NCBI RefSeq assembly: GCF_050873445.1
Contig: NZ_JBNMIU010000001.1
Coordinates: 41,166 to 105,165 of the forward strand
Direction: 5' to 3'
DNA length: 64,000 nt
DNA from: Acidaminococcus sp050873445
GTDB taxonomy: Bacteria > Bacillota > Negativicutes > Acidaminococcales > Acidaminococcaceae
Shown: piece by piece, positions 49,338 to 57,819 of the stretch
Layout: each line of letters starts with the position of its first letter
Position numbering within the stretch: the stretch's first letter is position 1
The notes under the pieces: model-generated
The model's input: only the letters and a program-made list of their open reading frames with translations
Told to the model about the DNA's origin: nothing
Database searches by the model: none
Position numbers and translations under genes: made by a program

Positions 49338-50274
49338 CGCACAACTGCTGCCTTCTGCTGCAGCCCTGGGTACTTTCGACGGAGTCCACCGGGGCCATCA
49401 GGAAGTGATCCTGACCACAAAGGAATACGCCCGTCAGCACCATCTGCAGCTGATGGTGTTCACCTTCAGCACCCATCCCCTGGCCAGCCTGAAACCGGAA
49501 CTGGAACCGGCCCGGCTGCTGGACAATGAGGCCAAGGTCCATCTGATGGTGGAGCTGGGGGTGGACATCTTGGTGAACATCCCCTTTACGAAGGAGCTGG
49601 CTGCCCGCAGTGCCGACGAATTCCTGTCCCTCCTGGTGAAAGCGGGGGTCAGGGCTGTGGGCATCGGTGACAACTTCAGTTTCGGTGCCGGTGGCAGGGG
49701 CAATGTGCACCTGCTGAAGGCAGAGCATACCAGGTATGGGCTCACCGTCCTGTCCCGGCCGCTTCTGAAAGTGGACAGCATGGTGGTCAGCAGTACCAAT
49801 ATCCGCAGGGCCATCAAAGAGGGCCGGGTGGCACTGGCCCGGGAAATGCTGGGACGGCCCTATGAGATCCGGGGCAAGGTGGTATCCGGTGATCACCGGG
49901 GCCGCAGCCTGGGGTTCCCCACAGCCAATCTGAAGCTTCTGGGCACCCATATGGCCATCCCGGCTTTCGGGGTATACGCCGGGTCCGTCAAAGTGGGAAA
50001 GCAGCGGTATGATGCCATGGTCAACGTGGGGGACAATCCCACCTTTGCCAATCAGGAAACCCGTCTGGAAGTCCATCTCTTCAATTTTGACGGGAATCTG
50101 TATGGGCAGGAAATCCGGGTGGAGTTATGGCTGCGCATACGGGGAGAAAAGAAATTCAGTTCCCTGGAGAAACTCATAAGGCAGCTGCAGGAGGATGAAA
50201 AGATGGTAAAAAGCCTCCTGGCCAGTGAAAAAGCCCGGATTGCCCAGGAAAAGGCAAAAAAGGAACAGAAATAA
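49303..50274 (+). CDS. ribF: bifunctional riboflavin kinase / FAD synthetase
   Basis: 323 aa. Makes FMN and FAD. N-terminal nucleotidyltransferase (ALGTFDGVHRGHQEVI, STNIRRAIKEGRV), C-terminal kinase (GDHRGRSLGFPTANLKL, YDAMVNVGDNPTF). It starts inside truB by 35 bases. Last gene of the nusA operon; rpsO, often next in Firmicutes, is not here. Confidence 0.96.
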   Translation: MKLITSLEELNNAQLLPSAAALGTFDGVHRGHQEVILTTKEYARQHHLQLMVFTFSTHPLASLKPELEPARLLDNEAKVHLMVELGVDILVNIPFTKELAARSADEFLSLLVKAGVRAVGIGDNFSFGAGGRGNVHLLKAEHTRYGLTVLSRPLLKVDSMVVSSTNIRRAIKEGRVALAREMLGRPYEIRGKVVSGDHRGRSLGFPTANLKLLGTHMAIPAFGVYAGSVKVGKQRYDAMVNVGDNPTFANQETRLEVHLFNFDGNLYGQEIRVELWLRIRGEKKFSSLEKLIRQLQEDEKMVKSLLASEKARIAQEKAKKEQK

Positions 50275-50287
50275 ATCCGAAAATGGC

Positions 50288-50316
50288 TTGCACAATAAAG
50301 CCATTCATGCTATTAT
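50288..50316 (+). promoter_or_regulatory. rpsT promoter
   Basis: TTGCAC (50288-50293), 17-base spacer, TATTAT (50311-50316). The leader to rpsT is about 27 bases. Confidence 0.8.
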
Positions 50317-50349
50317 ATTTCGGTAAAGCTAATTGGTGGAGGTGAGAAC

Positions 50350-50613
50350 ATGCCGAATATTAAGTCTTCCGTTCGTAGCGTTAAGACTGATGCCGAACGG
50401 CGCGCTGCCAATGGCCCGGTGAAAGCTGAAATCCGCAGCACCGCACGTAAGGTTGAAGCTTTTGCTGCTGCAGGATCCAAAGAAGAGGCCCAGGCCACTT
50501 TGAAAGTAGCGGCGAGCTTATTAGATAAAGCTGCTCGTAAAGGTACGGTTAACAAAAAAGCCGCAGCTCGCAAGAAATCCCGTTTAGCCAAGAAAGTCAA
50601 CGCTGTAAAGTAA
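50350..50613 (+). CDS. rpsT: 30S ribosomal protein S20
   Basis: 87 aa, basic. MPNIKSSVRSVKTDAERRAANGPVKAEIRS and the Lys/Ala-rich helical rest (LDKAARKGTVNKKAAARKKSRLAKKV) are standard S20. GGAGGTGAG precedes ATG 50350. Own promoter and terminator. Confidence 0.97.
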   Translation: MPNIKSSVRSVKTDAERRAANGPVKAEIRSTARKVEAFAAAGSKEEAQATLKVAASLLDKAARKGTVNKKAAARKKSRLAKKVNAVK

Positions 50614-50634
50614 GACTTGTGGCTGGACATGAGG

Positions 50635-50668
50635 AAGGCTGACAACATTCGTTGCCGGCCTTTTTTGT
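50635..50668 (+). terminator. terminator after rpsT
   Basis: AAGGCTGACAAC (50635-50646) pairs with GTTGCCGGCCTT (50651-50662) with one mismatch and one G-U, loop ATTC, then TTTT. Confidence 0.88.
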
Positions 50669-50688
50669 TGCCCGAAAAGCCCGGGACT

Positions 50689-50718
50689 TCGACAACAGGC
50701 CCTTTTGCATGGTATAAT
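50689..50718 (+). promoter_or_regulatory. lepA promoter
   Basis: TCGACA (50689-50694, 5 of 6), 18-base spacer, TATAAT (50713-50718). Leader about 50 bases. Confidence 0.72.
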
Positions 50719-50775
50719 AAAATATTGAACGAAATCAGCAATGTGTTTTGAAATAAACGGAGAGTGAGAAAGCTT

Positions 50776-52581
50776 ATGGCAAAACGTGACCATATCCGAA
50801 ATTTTTCCATCATCGCCCATATCGACCATGGCAAATCCACCCTGGCCGACCGGCTCATCGAGATGACCGGAACCTTGTCCAAGCGGGAAATGGAAGACCA
50901 GATCCTGGATTCTATGAGCCTGGAACGGGAACGGGGCATCACCATCAAGGATCAGGCCGTACAGCTGGACTATAAGGCGAAAGACGGCAATGACTATGTC
51001 CTGAACCTGATCGACACCCCGGGGCATGTGGACTTTACCTACGAAGTATCCAGAGCCCTGGCGGCCTGTGAAGGGGCCCTGCTGGTTATTGACGCAACCC
51101 AGGGCATCGAGGCCCAGACTCTGGCCAATGTTTACCTGGCCATGGACCACGACCTGGAGATCATCCCGGTGATCAACAAGATCGATCTGCCCAGCGCCGA
51201 TGTGCCCCGGGTGGAAAAAGAAATCGAGGACATCCTTGGCATTCCCAAGGAAGACTGCGTATTGTGCAGTGCCAAGACCGGCCTGGGCGTGGATCAGGTA
51301 CTGGAGGCCGTGGTGAAGCGGGTGCCGCCCCCTAAGGGCGACCCGGCCCAGCCGCTGCAGGCCCTGATCTTCGACTCCAAATTCGACTCCTACAAGGGTG
51401 TGCTGCTGTACGTGCGGGTGGTGAACGGCTGCCTGCGCAAGGGCATGGCCATCCGGCTCATGGCCACCGGCAAGGTGTACGATGTGACGGAAGTGGGCGT
51501 ATTCAAGCCGGCCATGGTGAACGTGGACGAGCTGGGTGAAGGCCAGGTGGGCTTTTTGGCGGCTTCCATCAAGACCGTCAAGGATGCCCGGGTGGGCGAT
51601 ACGGTGACGGATCATAACCGGCCCGCCAAAGAACCGCTGCCCGGCTACCGAAAGGCCACTCCCATGGTGTACTGCGGCCTGTATCCGGTGGAAAACTCCG
51701 ATTACGACAACCTGCGGGATGCCCTGGAAAAACTCCAGCTGAACGATGCGTCCCTGTCTTTTGAACCGGAAACTTCTACGGCCCTGGGCTTCGGCTTCCG
51801 CTGCGGCTTTCTGGGCCTTCTGCACATGGACGTGGTGAAAGAACGGCTGGAACGGGAATACAACCTGAGCCTGATCACCACAGCTCCCAACGTTATCTAC
51901 GAAGTGGTGAAGACCAACGGGGACATCGAGATGGTGGACAACCCCTCCCAGTTCCCCAATCCCACGGTGATCGAGCATGTGGAGGAACCTTTCGTGAATG
52001 CCACCATTATCGTGCCCAAAGATTTCGTGGGACCGGTGATGGAACTGTCCCAGGACAAACGGGGCGAATACCAGAACATGACGTACCTGGACGAGACCAG
52101 AGTCATGATCCATTATGCTCTGCCCCTGTCGGAAATCATCTTCGATTATTTCGACCGGCTGAAAAGCGTGTCCCGGGGCTATGCTTCCCTGGACTATGAA
52201 CTGAGCGGCTACCGGACTTCCGATATGGTAAAGGTGGACGTACTGCTGAACGGGGATCCGGTGGATGCCCTGAGTGCCATCGTACACCGGGATCGGGCCC
52301 AGTACTGGGGCCGTGCCCTGGTGGAGAAACTGCGGAAACTGATTCCCCGCCAGTTGTTCGAGATCCCCATCCAGGCCGCCATCGGCAGCAAGATCATCGC
52401 CCGGGAAAACGTCAGCGCCCTGCGGAAGGACGTATTGGCCAAGTGCTACGGCGGTGATATTACCCGGAAACGGAAATTGCTGGAAAAGCAAAAAGCCGGG
52501 AAAAAGAGGATGAAACAGGTGGGCAGTGTAGAACTGCCTCAGGAAGCATTCATGGCCATTTTGAAGATGGACGACAAATAA
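50776..52581 (+). CDS. lepA: elongation factor 4 (LepA)
   Basis: 601 aa. Ribosome-associated GTPase. IAHIDHGKSTLADRL, DTPGHVDF and NKIDLPSAD are G motifs, and the C-terminal LepA-specific domain (GGDITRKRKLLEKQKAGKKRMK) is complete. An in-frame GTG at 50764 directly follows the GGAG site; ATG 50776 (MAKRDHIRNFSIIAHIDHG) is the natural start. In most Firmicutes hemW follows; here five accessory genes are in between. Confidence 0.97.
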   Translation: MAKRDHIRNFSIIAHIDHGKSTLADRLIEMTGTLSKREMEDQILDSMSLERERGITIKDQAVQLDYKAKDGNDYVLNLIDTPGHVDFTYEVSRALAACEGALLVIDATQGIEAQTLANVYLAMDHDLEIIPVINKIDLPSADVPRVEKEIEDILGIPKEDCVLCSAKTGLGVDQVLEAVVKRVPPPKGDPAQPLQALIFDSKFDSYKGVLLYVRVVNGCLRKGMAIRLMATGKVYDVTEVGVFKPAMVNVDELGEGQVGFLAASIKTVKDARVGDTVTDHNRPAKEPLPGYRKATPMVYCGLYPVENSDYDNLRDALEKLQLNDASLSFEPETSTALGFGFRCGFLGLLHMDVVKERLEREYNLSLITTAPNVIYEVVKTNGDIEMVDNPSQFPNPTVIEHVEEPFVNATIIVPKDFVGPVMELSQDKRGEYQNMTYLDETRVMIHYALPLSEIIFDYFDRLKSVSRGYASLDYELSGYRTSDMVKVDVLLNGDPVDALSAIVHRDRAQYWGRALVEKLRKLIPRQLFEIPIQAAIGSKIIARENVSALRKDVLAKCYGGDITRKRKLLEKQKAGKKRMKQVGSVELPQEAFMAILKMDDK

Positions 52582-52636
52582 GGGATCCTGTATCTGGACA
52601 GGGTCTGCTGATCATCACGGAAAGGAGTTCTCCCCT

Positions 52637-53620
52637 ATGGTCCAATTGCAAAAATCCACCCAGGAACTGATCTGCCAGTCTATCCGCGGCCGGATCCAGG
52701 CGGGAACTCTTGCGCCTGGCACAGAACTGAAACAGGTGGACCTGGCCAAAGAATATGGCGTTTCCCGGATGCCGGTGCGGGAAGCTCTCCAGACCCTGCT
52801 GCTGGAAGGGGTGGTGACCCGGCTCAGCAACCGGCACATGGTAATCGCCCAGGATGCGGCCAAACACCTGCAGGGCAGGAAAACCGCCCTTTCCGCACCG
52901 GCAGACAGGACAGAAGTGGAACCGCTGAATTACCGGCAGAGCAGTCTGGCCGAGTCGGATCAGGTGGGCAAGATCCATATGCTTCCAGCCCGGCAGCAGG
53001 TGGCTTCCTATTTGCGGAAAGCCATCCTGCGCCGGGAAATCCCTGAAGGCAGCGTACTGACTCTGGAGGAGACGGCCCGGCATATGGGGGTTTCTACCAC
53101 ACCGGTGCGGGAAGCCCTGCAGCTGCTGGCCAGTCAGGGCCTGGTGAAACTGCGGCCCAACAAGGGAGCCGTGGTGCTGGGCATGGATGAAAAGGCCATC
53201 CGGGACCATTTCGCCGTCCGGACCCTGCTGGAGGGGGAAGCAGCTGCCCTGGCCGCCCGTCCGGGCAGTGACCTGACCGAAGTGGAGAAAGTGTATCAGG
53301 CCATGCGCCAGTGCCTGCTGGATCACCGGTATGCCGATTACAAGCATTACAACGAAAGCTTCCACATGGCCGTGTGGGATGCAGCCGATAACCCCAAGCT
53401 GGCCCAGATCCTGGGCAGCCTGTGGAATGGGCTTTCCCTCGGTTTCCTCATGACGGAAACCGATTACGCCAAGATTTCCTATTTCGAACACGAGCAGCTC
53501 ATGGAGGTCCTGCGGGCCCACGAACCCGAAAAGGCCCGCCAGCTCATGCGGGAACATATGCACCGCAGTATGGAAAATATCCTGACCAACTATCGGGAAC
53601 AGGTGAAGGGGAAAAAATAA
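52637..53620 (+). CDS. GntR/FCD regulator with two tandem winged-helix domains
   Basis: 327 aa, about 90 longer than a usual FadR-type regulator (230-240). First GntR winged helix at about 5-72 (ELICQSIRGRIQAGTLAPGTELKQVDLAKEYGVSRMPVREALQTL). A linker (about 75-115) is followed by a second winged helix at about 118-185 (QQVASYLRKAILRREIPEGSVLTLEETARHMGVSTTPVREALQLL). The FCD effector domain fills about 190-315 (VRTLLEGEAAALAAR, NESFHMAVWDAADNPKL, MREHMHRSMENIL). GGAAAGGAG precedes ATG 52637, and lepA ends 55 bases upstream, so it may be read with lepA. It probably controls the transporter and dehydratase genes next door. Confidence 0.9.
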   Translation: MVQLQKSTQELICQSIRGRIQAGTLAPGTELKQVDLAKEYGVSRMPVREALQTLLLEGVVTRLSNRHMVIAQDAAKHLQGRKTALSAPADRTEVEPLNYRQSSLAESDQVGKIHMLPARQQVASYLRKAILRREIPEGSVLTLEETARHMGVSTTPVREALQLLASQGLVKLRPNKGAVVLGMDEKAIRDHFAVRTLLEGEAAALAARPGSDLTEVEKVYQAMRQCLLDHRYADYKHYNESFHMAVWDAADNPKLAQILGSLWNGLSLGFLMTETDYAKISYFEHEQLMEVLRAHEPEKARQLMREHMHRSMENILTNYREQVKGKK

Positions 53621-53648
53621 CATCAGCCGCTGGCTGATGCCGGCAATC

Positions 53649-53687
53649 AAACAGGAACTGGGAAGGATGATTTCTCGGTTCCTGTTT
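53649..53687 (+). terminator. hairpin after the GntR gene, terminator candidate
   Basis: AAACAGGAAC (53649-53658) pairs with GTTCCTGTTT (53678-53687), 12 pairs with two inner ones. No long U tract follows (GTATATATG). Directly upstream is a second perfect hairpin, CATCAGCC/GGCTGATG (53621-53639). Confidence 0.6.
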
Positions 53688-53726
53688 GTATATATGATAT
53701 TGTAGCCAAAAATAAGATAATTCAAA

Positions 53727-53762
53727 AACTCCATTGACTCTTAGAGCCGGTGGAGTTATATT
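53727..53762 (+). promoter_or_regulatory. promoter of the SLC13 transporter gene with flanking inverted repeat
   Basis: TTGACT (53734-53739), 17-base spacer, TATATT (53757-53762). The -35 and spacer are enclosed by AACTCCA (53727-53733) and TGGAGTT (53751-53757), a perfect seven-base inverted repeat 17 bases apart. A likely target for the adjacent dual-wHTH regulator, by inference. Confidence 0.65.
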
Positions 53763-53848
53763 ATAGTCAAGAAATGGATACATTATCAAATATCAAAACA
53801 AATCCAAGCGCGCAGGATGTGTGGAGATCCAAGGAGGAGAAAAAAAGA

Positions 53849-55117
53849 ATGTCACCGATCGCCATAACGCTTTGCCTGCTGCTTTTTGTCATCATCCTTT
53901 TCGTCACCGAAAAACTTCCCCTGGCAGTCACTTCCATGATTGCCCTGATGGTCCTGGTCCTCACCGGAGTGCTGACACCTAAGGAAGGTTTCGCCGGATT
54001 CGTGGATACCAACCTGATCCTGTTCGTTGCCATGTTCATCATCGGCGGAGCCTTCTTTGAAACGGGCATGGCCAACAAGGTGGGCGGCATCGTAACGAAG
54101 TTTGCCAGGACCGAACGGCAGCTGATTGTAGCCGTGATGCTGGTTACCGGCATCATGAGCGGTATCTTGTCCAACACCGGTACGGCCGCTATCCTGATTC
54201 CTGTGGTCATCGGCATTGCATCCAAATCCGGGTTTTCCCGGTCTCGGCTGCTGCTGCCCCTGATCTTCGCTGCCGCCATGGGCGGGAACCTGTCCATCAT
54301 CGGCGCTCCCGGCAACCTGCTGGGCAAGAGCGCTCTGGAACAGATCGGTCAGGATCTCAGCTTCTTTGAATATGGTTATGTAGGCCTGCCCATCCTGCTG
54401 ATCGGCACCGCCTTCTTTGCCACCATCGGCCATCGGTTCCTGCCCAGCAAGCAGGGGCAGGGCAGCGAAAGCATCTACGACAAGGCTCCTGATTTTTCCA
54501 AGGTTCCGGCCTGGAAACAGAAAATGTCCCTAATCGTCATGGTGCTTACGATTATTGCCATGATCTTCGAAAAGCAGATCGGTATCAAATTCTACCTGTC
54601 CGGCTGCATCGGGGCTCTGATCCTGGTGGCAACCAGCGTGATTTCTGAAAAACAGGCCTATGCTTCCATTGATATGCAGACCCTGTTCGTGTACGGCGGT
54701 ACCCTGGCCCTGGCCAAGGCGCTTTCCAAGACCGGTGCCGGCAAGGCCATTGCTGATACGGTGATCGGGACCCTGGGGCAGAATGCTTCCCCCATGGTGC
54801 TCCTGGCAGTGATCCTGCTCCTGAGCTGTGTCATGACCAATTTCATGAGCAACTTCGGTACCGCCGCTCTGCTGATCCCCATCAGCATCAACATTTCCCA
54901 GGCTATGGGCGCCGACCCCAAAGCGGTGATCGTAGCAACGGTCATCGGGGCTTCCCTGGCGTTCGCCACTCCCATCGGGATGCCGGCCAACATGATGGTT
55001 TTCGCCCCCGGCGGCTACAACTTCAACGATTACGTGAAGGCGGGCATGCCCATGGTGATCATCGGGTACATCACATCCCTGATCCTTTTGCCGATTCTTT
55101 TCCCCTTCTATCCCTGA
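53849..55117 (+). CDS. SLC13/DASS-family anion (dicarboxylate) transporter
   Basis: 422 aa, about 11-12 TM segments. The two pseudo-repeat signatures of divalent anion:sodium symporters are visible: SNTGTAAILIPVVIGIA in the first half and MSNFGTAALLIPI in the second, plus GGNLSIIGAPGNLLG and ATPIGMPANMMVFAPGGY. Substrate is inferred from the neighbours: tartrate, fumarate or another C4 dicarboxylate. An in-frame ATG at 53750 overlaps the promoter; AAGGAGGAG at 53831-53839 places the start at ATG 53849. The dehydratase genes follow after 72 bases, with a -10-like TATAAT at 55138-55143. Confidence 0.88.
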   Translation: MSPIAITLCLLLFVIILFVTEKLPLAVTSMIALMVLVLTGVLTPKEGFAGFVDTNLILFVAMFIIGGAFFETGMANKVGGIVTKFARTERQLIVAVMLVTGIMSGILSNTGTAAILIPVVIGIASKSGFSRSRLLLPLIFAAAMGGNLSIIGAPGNLLGKSALEQIGQDLSFFEYGYVGLPILLIGTAFFATIGHRFLPSKQGQGSESIYDKAPDFSKVPAWKQKMSLIVMVLTIIAMIFEKQIGIKFYLSGCIGALILVATSVISEKQAYASIDMQTLFVYGGTLALAKALSKTGAGKAIADTVIGTLGQNASPMVLLAVILLLSCVMTNFMSNFGTAALLIPISINISQAMGADPKAVIVATVIGASLAFATPIGMPANMMVFAPGGYNFNDYVKAGMPMVIIGYITSLILLPILFPFYP

Positions 55118-55189
55118 TGGAACGGAAAGTTTCAATGTATAATGTATAAAACAACCCTACTGCTTACGCACTGTTAAGGAGGAATTGCA

Positions 55190-56089
55190 ATGTCTAAAGA
55201 AGCCCAAGTGGAAAAAATGACCGACATTATGGCCAAATTCGTTGGCTATACGGCCAAGGTCCTGCCCGATGACGTGGCAGCCAAACTGAAGGAACTGGCC
55301 GAACAGGAAACAGTTCCCATTGCCAAACTGCTGTATGAAACCTATGCCAAGAACCAGAAACTGGCTAAGGAACTGAACCGTCCGTCCTGCCAGGATACTG
55401 GTGTGCTGCAATACTTTGTGAAATGCGGCACCAACTTTCCGCTGATCGGCGAACTGGAAGGGCTGCTGAAGGAAGCCACTGTAAGAGCCACCTTTGCCAC
55501 TCCGCTGCGTCACAACAGCGTAGAGACCTTCGATGAATACAACACCGGCAAGAATGTAGGGAAGGGGACTCCTACCGTGTTCTGGGAAATCGTCCCTGAT
55601 TCCGATGAGTGCGTCATCGACACCTACATGGCCGGCGGCGGCTGCACCCTGCCGGGCCATGCCATGGTACTGATGCCGGGCGAAGGCTATGAAGGGGTCA
55701 CCAAGTTCGTGCTGCAGCGCATGTACACCTACGGCCCCAACGCCTGCCCTCCGTTCCTGGTGGGTGTGGGCGTGGCCACTTCTGTGGAAACTGCTGCCTT
55801 GCTGTCCAAGAAAGCACTGATGCGTCCGCTGGGGTCCCATAACCCCAATCCCCGGGCTGCTGAAATGGAACGGCTGCTCACCGACGGCATCAACAAGATG
55901 GGCCTGGGGCCTCAGGGCATGACCGGTTCCGCTTCCGTCCTGGGCGTACACATCGAGAACACTGCCCGTCATCCGTCCGCCATCGGCGTGGCTGTGAACA
56001 TCGGCTGCTGGAACCATCGCCGCGGCCACATCATTTTCGACAAAGACCTGAACTACACCATCACTTCTCATAAGGGGGTTGAATTATAA
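55190..56089 (+). CDS. ttdA: L(+)-tartrate dehydratase / class I fumarase alpha subunit
   Basis: 299 aa. Iron-sulphur hydro-lyase subunit; TtdAB makes oxaloacetate from L-tartrate, and related two-subunit enzymes hydrate fumarate. NRPSCQDTGVLQYF, TPLRHNSVETFDEYNTGKN, YMAGGGCTLPGHAMVLMP and GCWNHRRG carry the cluster cysteines. Residue by residue it follows E. coli TtdA as I recall it more closely than fumarase, but only biochemistry can separate the two. AAGGAGGAATTGCA precedes ATG 55190. The stop overlaps ttdB by one base. Confidence 0.87.
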   Translation: MSKEAQVEKMTDIMAKFVGYTAKVLPDDVAAKLKELAEQETVPIAKLLYETYAKNQKLAKELNRPSCQDTGVLQYFVKCGTNFPLIGELEGLLKEATVRATFATPLRHNSVETFDEYNTGKNVGKGTPTVFWEIVPDSDECVIDTYMAGGGCTLPGHAMVLMPGEGYEGVTKFVLQRMYTYGPNACPPFLVGVGVATSVETAALLSKKALMRPLGSHNPNPRAAEMERLLTDGINKMGLGPQGMTGSASVLGVHIENTARHPSAIGVAVNIGCWNHRRGHIIFDKDLNYTITSHKGVEL

Positions 56090-56709
56090 TGGCTAACAAA
56101 GTAGTGCTGCATACGCCCATTAAATCCGAAGATATCGAAAACCTGAAAATCGGTGATATCGTTTATCTGACTGGCAAGATCACCACCTGCCGTGACGTGG
56201 CTCACCGCCGTCTGATCGAAGAACACCGGGATCTGCCGGTGAACCTGGAAGGGGGCGCCATTTTCCATGCTGGCCCCATCGTCCGTCCCATCGAAGGGAA
56301 GGATAACGCCTATGAAATGGTTTCCATCGGGCCGACCACGTCCATGCGGATGGAAAAATTCGAAAAGGATTTCATTCCCAAAACCGGCGTGAAGCTGATC
56401 GTGGGCAAAGGCGGCATGGGTCCTGATACCATGGAAGCCTGCCAGAAATACAAGACCATCTTCTGCGTGTTCCCTGCCGGCTGTGCTGTGGTTTCCGCTG
56501 TGCATTTCAAGAAGATCATCGATGCCCAGTGGAAGGATCTGGGGATGCCGGAAACCCTGTGGACCAGCGAAGTGGAAGAACTGGGGCCCCTGATCGTAGC
56601 TGTGGATACCAAGGGCGGCAACCTGTTCGAAGAAAACAAGAAGGTCTACAAGAAGAGAGCCGAAGAAGTGTACGAGGAAATCATCCCGCACGTACGGTTC
56701 ATCAAATAA
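56089..56709 (+). CDS. ttdB: L(+)-tartrate dehydratase / class I fumarase beta subunit
   Basis: 206 aa. Swivel-type beta subunit. GDIVYLTGKITTCRDVAHRRLIEE, AIFHAGPIV, SIGPTTSMRME, VGKGGMGPDTMEACQKY and FPAGCAVVSAVHF are typical of TtdB. AAGGGGGTTG precedes ATG 56089, coupled to ttdA. Followed by the repeat-borne terminator. Confidence 0.87.
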   Translation: MANKVVLHTPIKSEDIENLKIGDIVYLTGKITTCRDVAHRRLIEEHRDLPVNLEGGAIFHAGPIVRPIEGKDNAYEMVSIGPTTSMRMEKFEKDFIPKTGVKLIVGKGGMGPDTMEACQKYKTIFCVFPAGCAVVSAVHFKKIIDAQWKDLGMPETLWTSEVEELGPLIVAVDTKGGNLFEENKKVYKKRAEEVYEEIIPHVRFIK

Positions 56710-56722
56710 CAAAAGCCGAAAG

Positions 56723-56792
56723 GCATCAGCTGGTCTCCATCGGCTGGTGACTCATGAAGAGGGTGTGGAAAATATTTTTCACACCCTCTTTT
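56723..56792 (+). repeat. dispersed intergenic repeat, copy B, with terminator hairpin
   Basis: 56723-56752 matches copy A (12172-12201) at 27 of 30 bases. One TGGTGAC heptamer, then GAGGGTGTG (56759-56767) pairs with CACACCCTC (56780-56788), with inner A/T pairs and TTTT after. The hairpin can serve as the ttdB terminator. Confidence 0.75.
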
Positions 56793-56818
56793 GCTTGCGG
56801 GGAAAAAGTAGCGGCGTC

Positions 56819-56857
56819 TTTTATTTTATGATACAATTGTTTTATTTTATGATACAA
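56819..56857 (+). repeat. 18-bp direct repeat upstream of the EamA gene, candidate operator
   Basis: TTTTATTTTATGATACAA occurs perfectly at 56819-56836 and 56840-56857. The period is 21 bases, two helical turns, so both copies face the same side. Each has a -10-like TATGAT. They end 31 bases before the EamA start codon. Confidence 0.8.
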
Positions 56858-56888
56858 AATTTTATTTGAGTGGGAGAAAGAAAGCATT

Positions 56889-57788
56889 ATGGAGAAAGCC
56901 AAAGGAAATCTGTTGCTGCTGCTCACGGCCCTGATCTGGGGCAGCGCTTTTGTGGCCCAGAGCGTGGGCATGGAATATATCGGCCCTTTCACCTTCAGCA
57001 CCGTGCGGAACCTGATCGCCATTGTGGCGCTGATCCCGGTGGTGTGGGTGTTCGGGTGTTCCCGGGAAAAGAGGAGCCAACTGCCTCTCTGGCAGCGGCT
57101 GAAACCCGATCCGGTGACGTTGAAAGCCGGTGTCCTGTGCGGTGTCTGGCTGGGCATCGCCAGCATCTTGCAGCAGGTGGGAATGGTCATGACCACCGCC
57201 GGGAAGGCCGGGTTCATCACTGCCCTGTACATCATCCTGGTGCCCGTCCTGGGCCGCTTCCTGGGACGGCCGGTGCGGAAGATCCTGCTTCTGTGCGTGC
57301 CCATGGCTCTCACAGGGTTCTATCTGCTGTGTGTGAAAGGTGGCTTTACGGTTTCCTTCGGCGATTTCCTGATTTTTCTCTGTGCCATCTTCTTTGCCGG
57401 ACAGATCCTGACCATCGACCATTTCCTGCTGAAGGGGGCCAACAGCGTGAAGCTTGCCTGGGTGCAGTTCGCGGTGACCTTCCTGATTTCAGCGGTACTC
57501 ACCGGCCTGTACGAAAGACCGGTCCCGGATGCCCTGTGGGACGCCCGCTGGGCGCTCCTGTATACCGGCCTGCTCTCCAGCGGCGTGGCCTATACCCTGC
57601 AGATCGTGGGGCAGAAGTACACGGATCCCACCACGGCCACGCTGCTCATGAGCCTGGAATCGGTGTTTGCGGCGCTTTCCGGATGGCTGTTCCTGGGTGA
57701 AACCATGACCGCCAGGGAAGTGATCGGCTGCGTGCTGGTATTCGTGGCAGTGCTGCTGGCCCAGATCCCCATCAAAAAGGGGCTGTGA
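56889..57788 (+). CDS. EamA-family (DMT) transporter
   Basis: 299 aa with ten TM segments in two EamA halves (NLLLLLTALIWGSAFVAQSVGMEY; ARWALLYTGLLSSGVAYTLQIVGQKY ... TATLLMSLESVFAALSGWLFLGE). Members export or import small metabolites such as amino acids or cofactors; the substrate here is unknown. Weak GTGGGAG site before ATG 56889. The 18-bp direct repeats lie just upstream. hemW begins 31 bases after the stop. Confidence 0.9.
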   Translation: MEKAKGNLLLLLTALIWGSAFVAQSVGMEYIGPFTFSTVRNLIAIVALIPVVWVFGCSREKRSQLPLWQRLKPDPVTLKAGVLCGVWLGIASILQQVGMVMTTAGKAGFITALYIILVPVLGRFLGRPVRKILLLCVPMALTGFYLLCVKGGFTVSFGDFLIFLCAIFFAGQILTIDHFLLKGANSVKLAWVQFAVTFLISAVLTGLYERPVPDALWDARWALLYTGLLSSGVAYTLQIVGQKYTDPTTATLLMSLESVFAALSGWLFLGETMTAREVIGCVLVFVAVLLAQIPIKKGL

Positions 57789-57819
57789 AAAAGTCCCAGC
57801 GTTGAAAGGAGCATTTTCC

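Noticed and set aside
53621..53639. Third copy of the dispersed repeat
   Set aside because: Only about eight bases (GCATCAGC on the minus strand) agree; the rest is a separate perfect hairpin.
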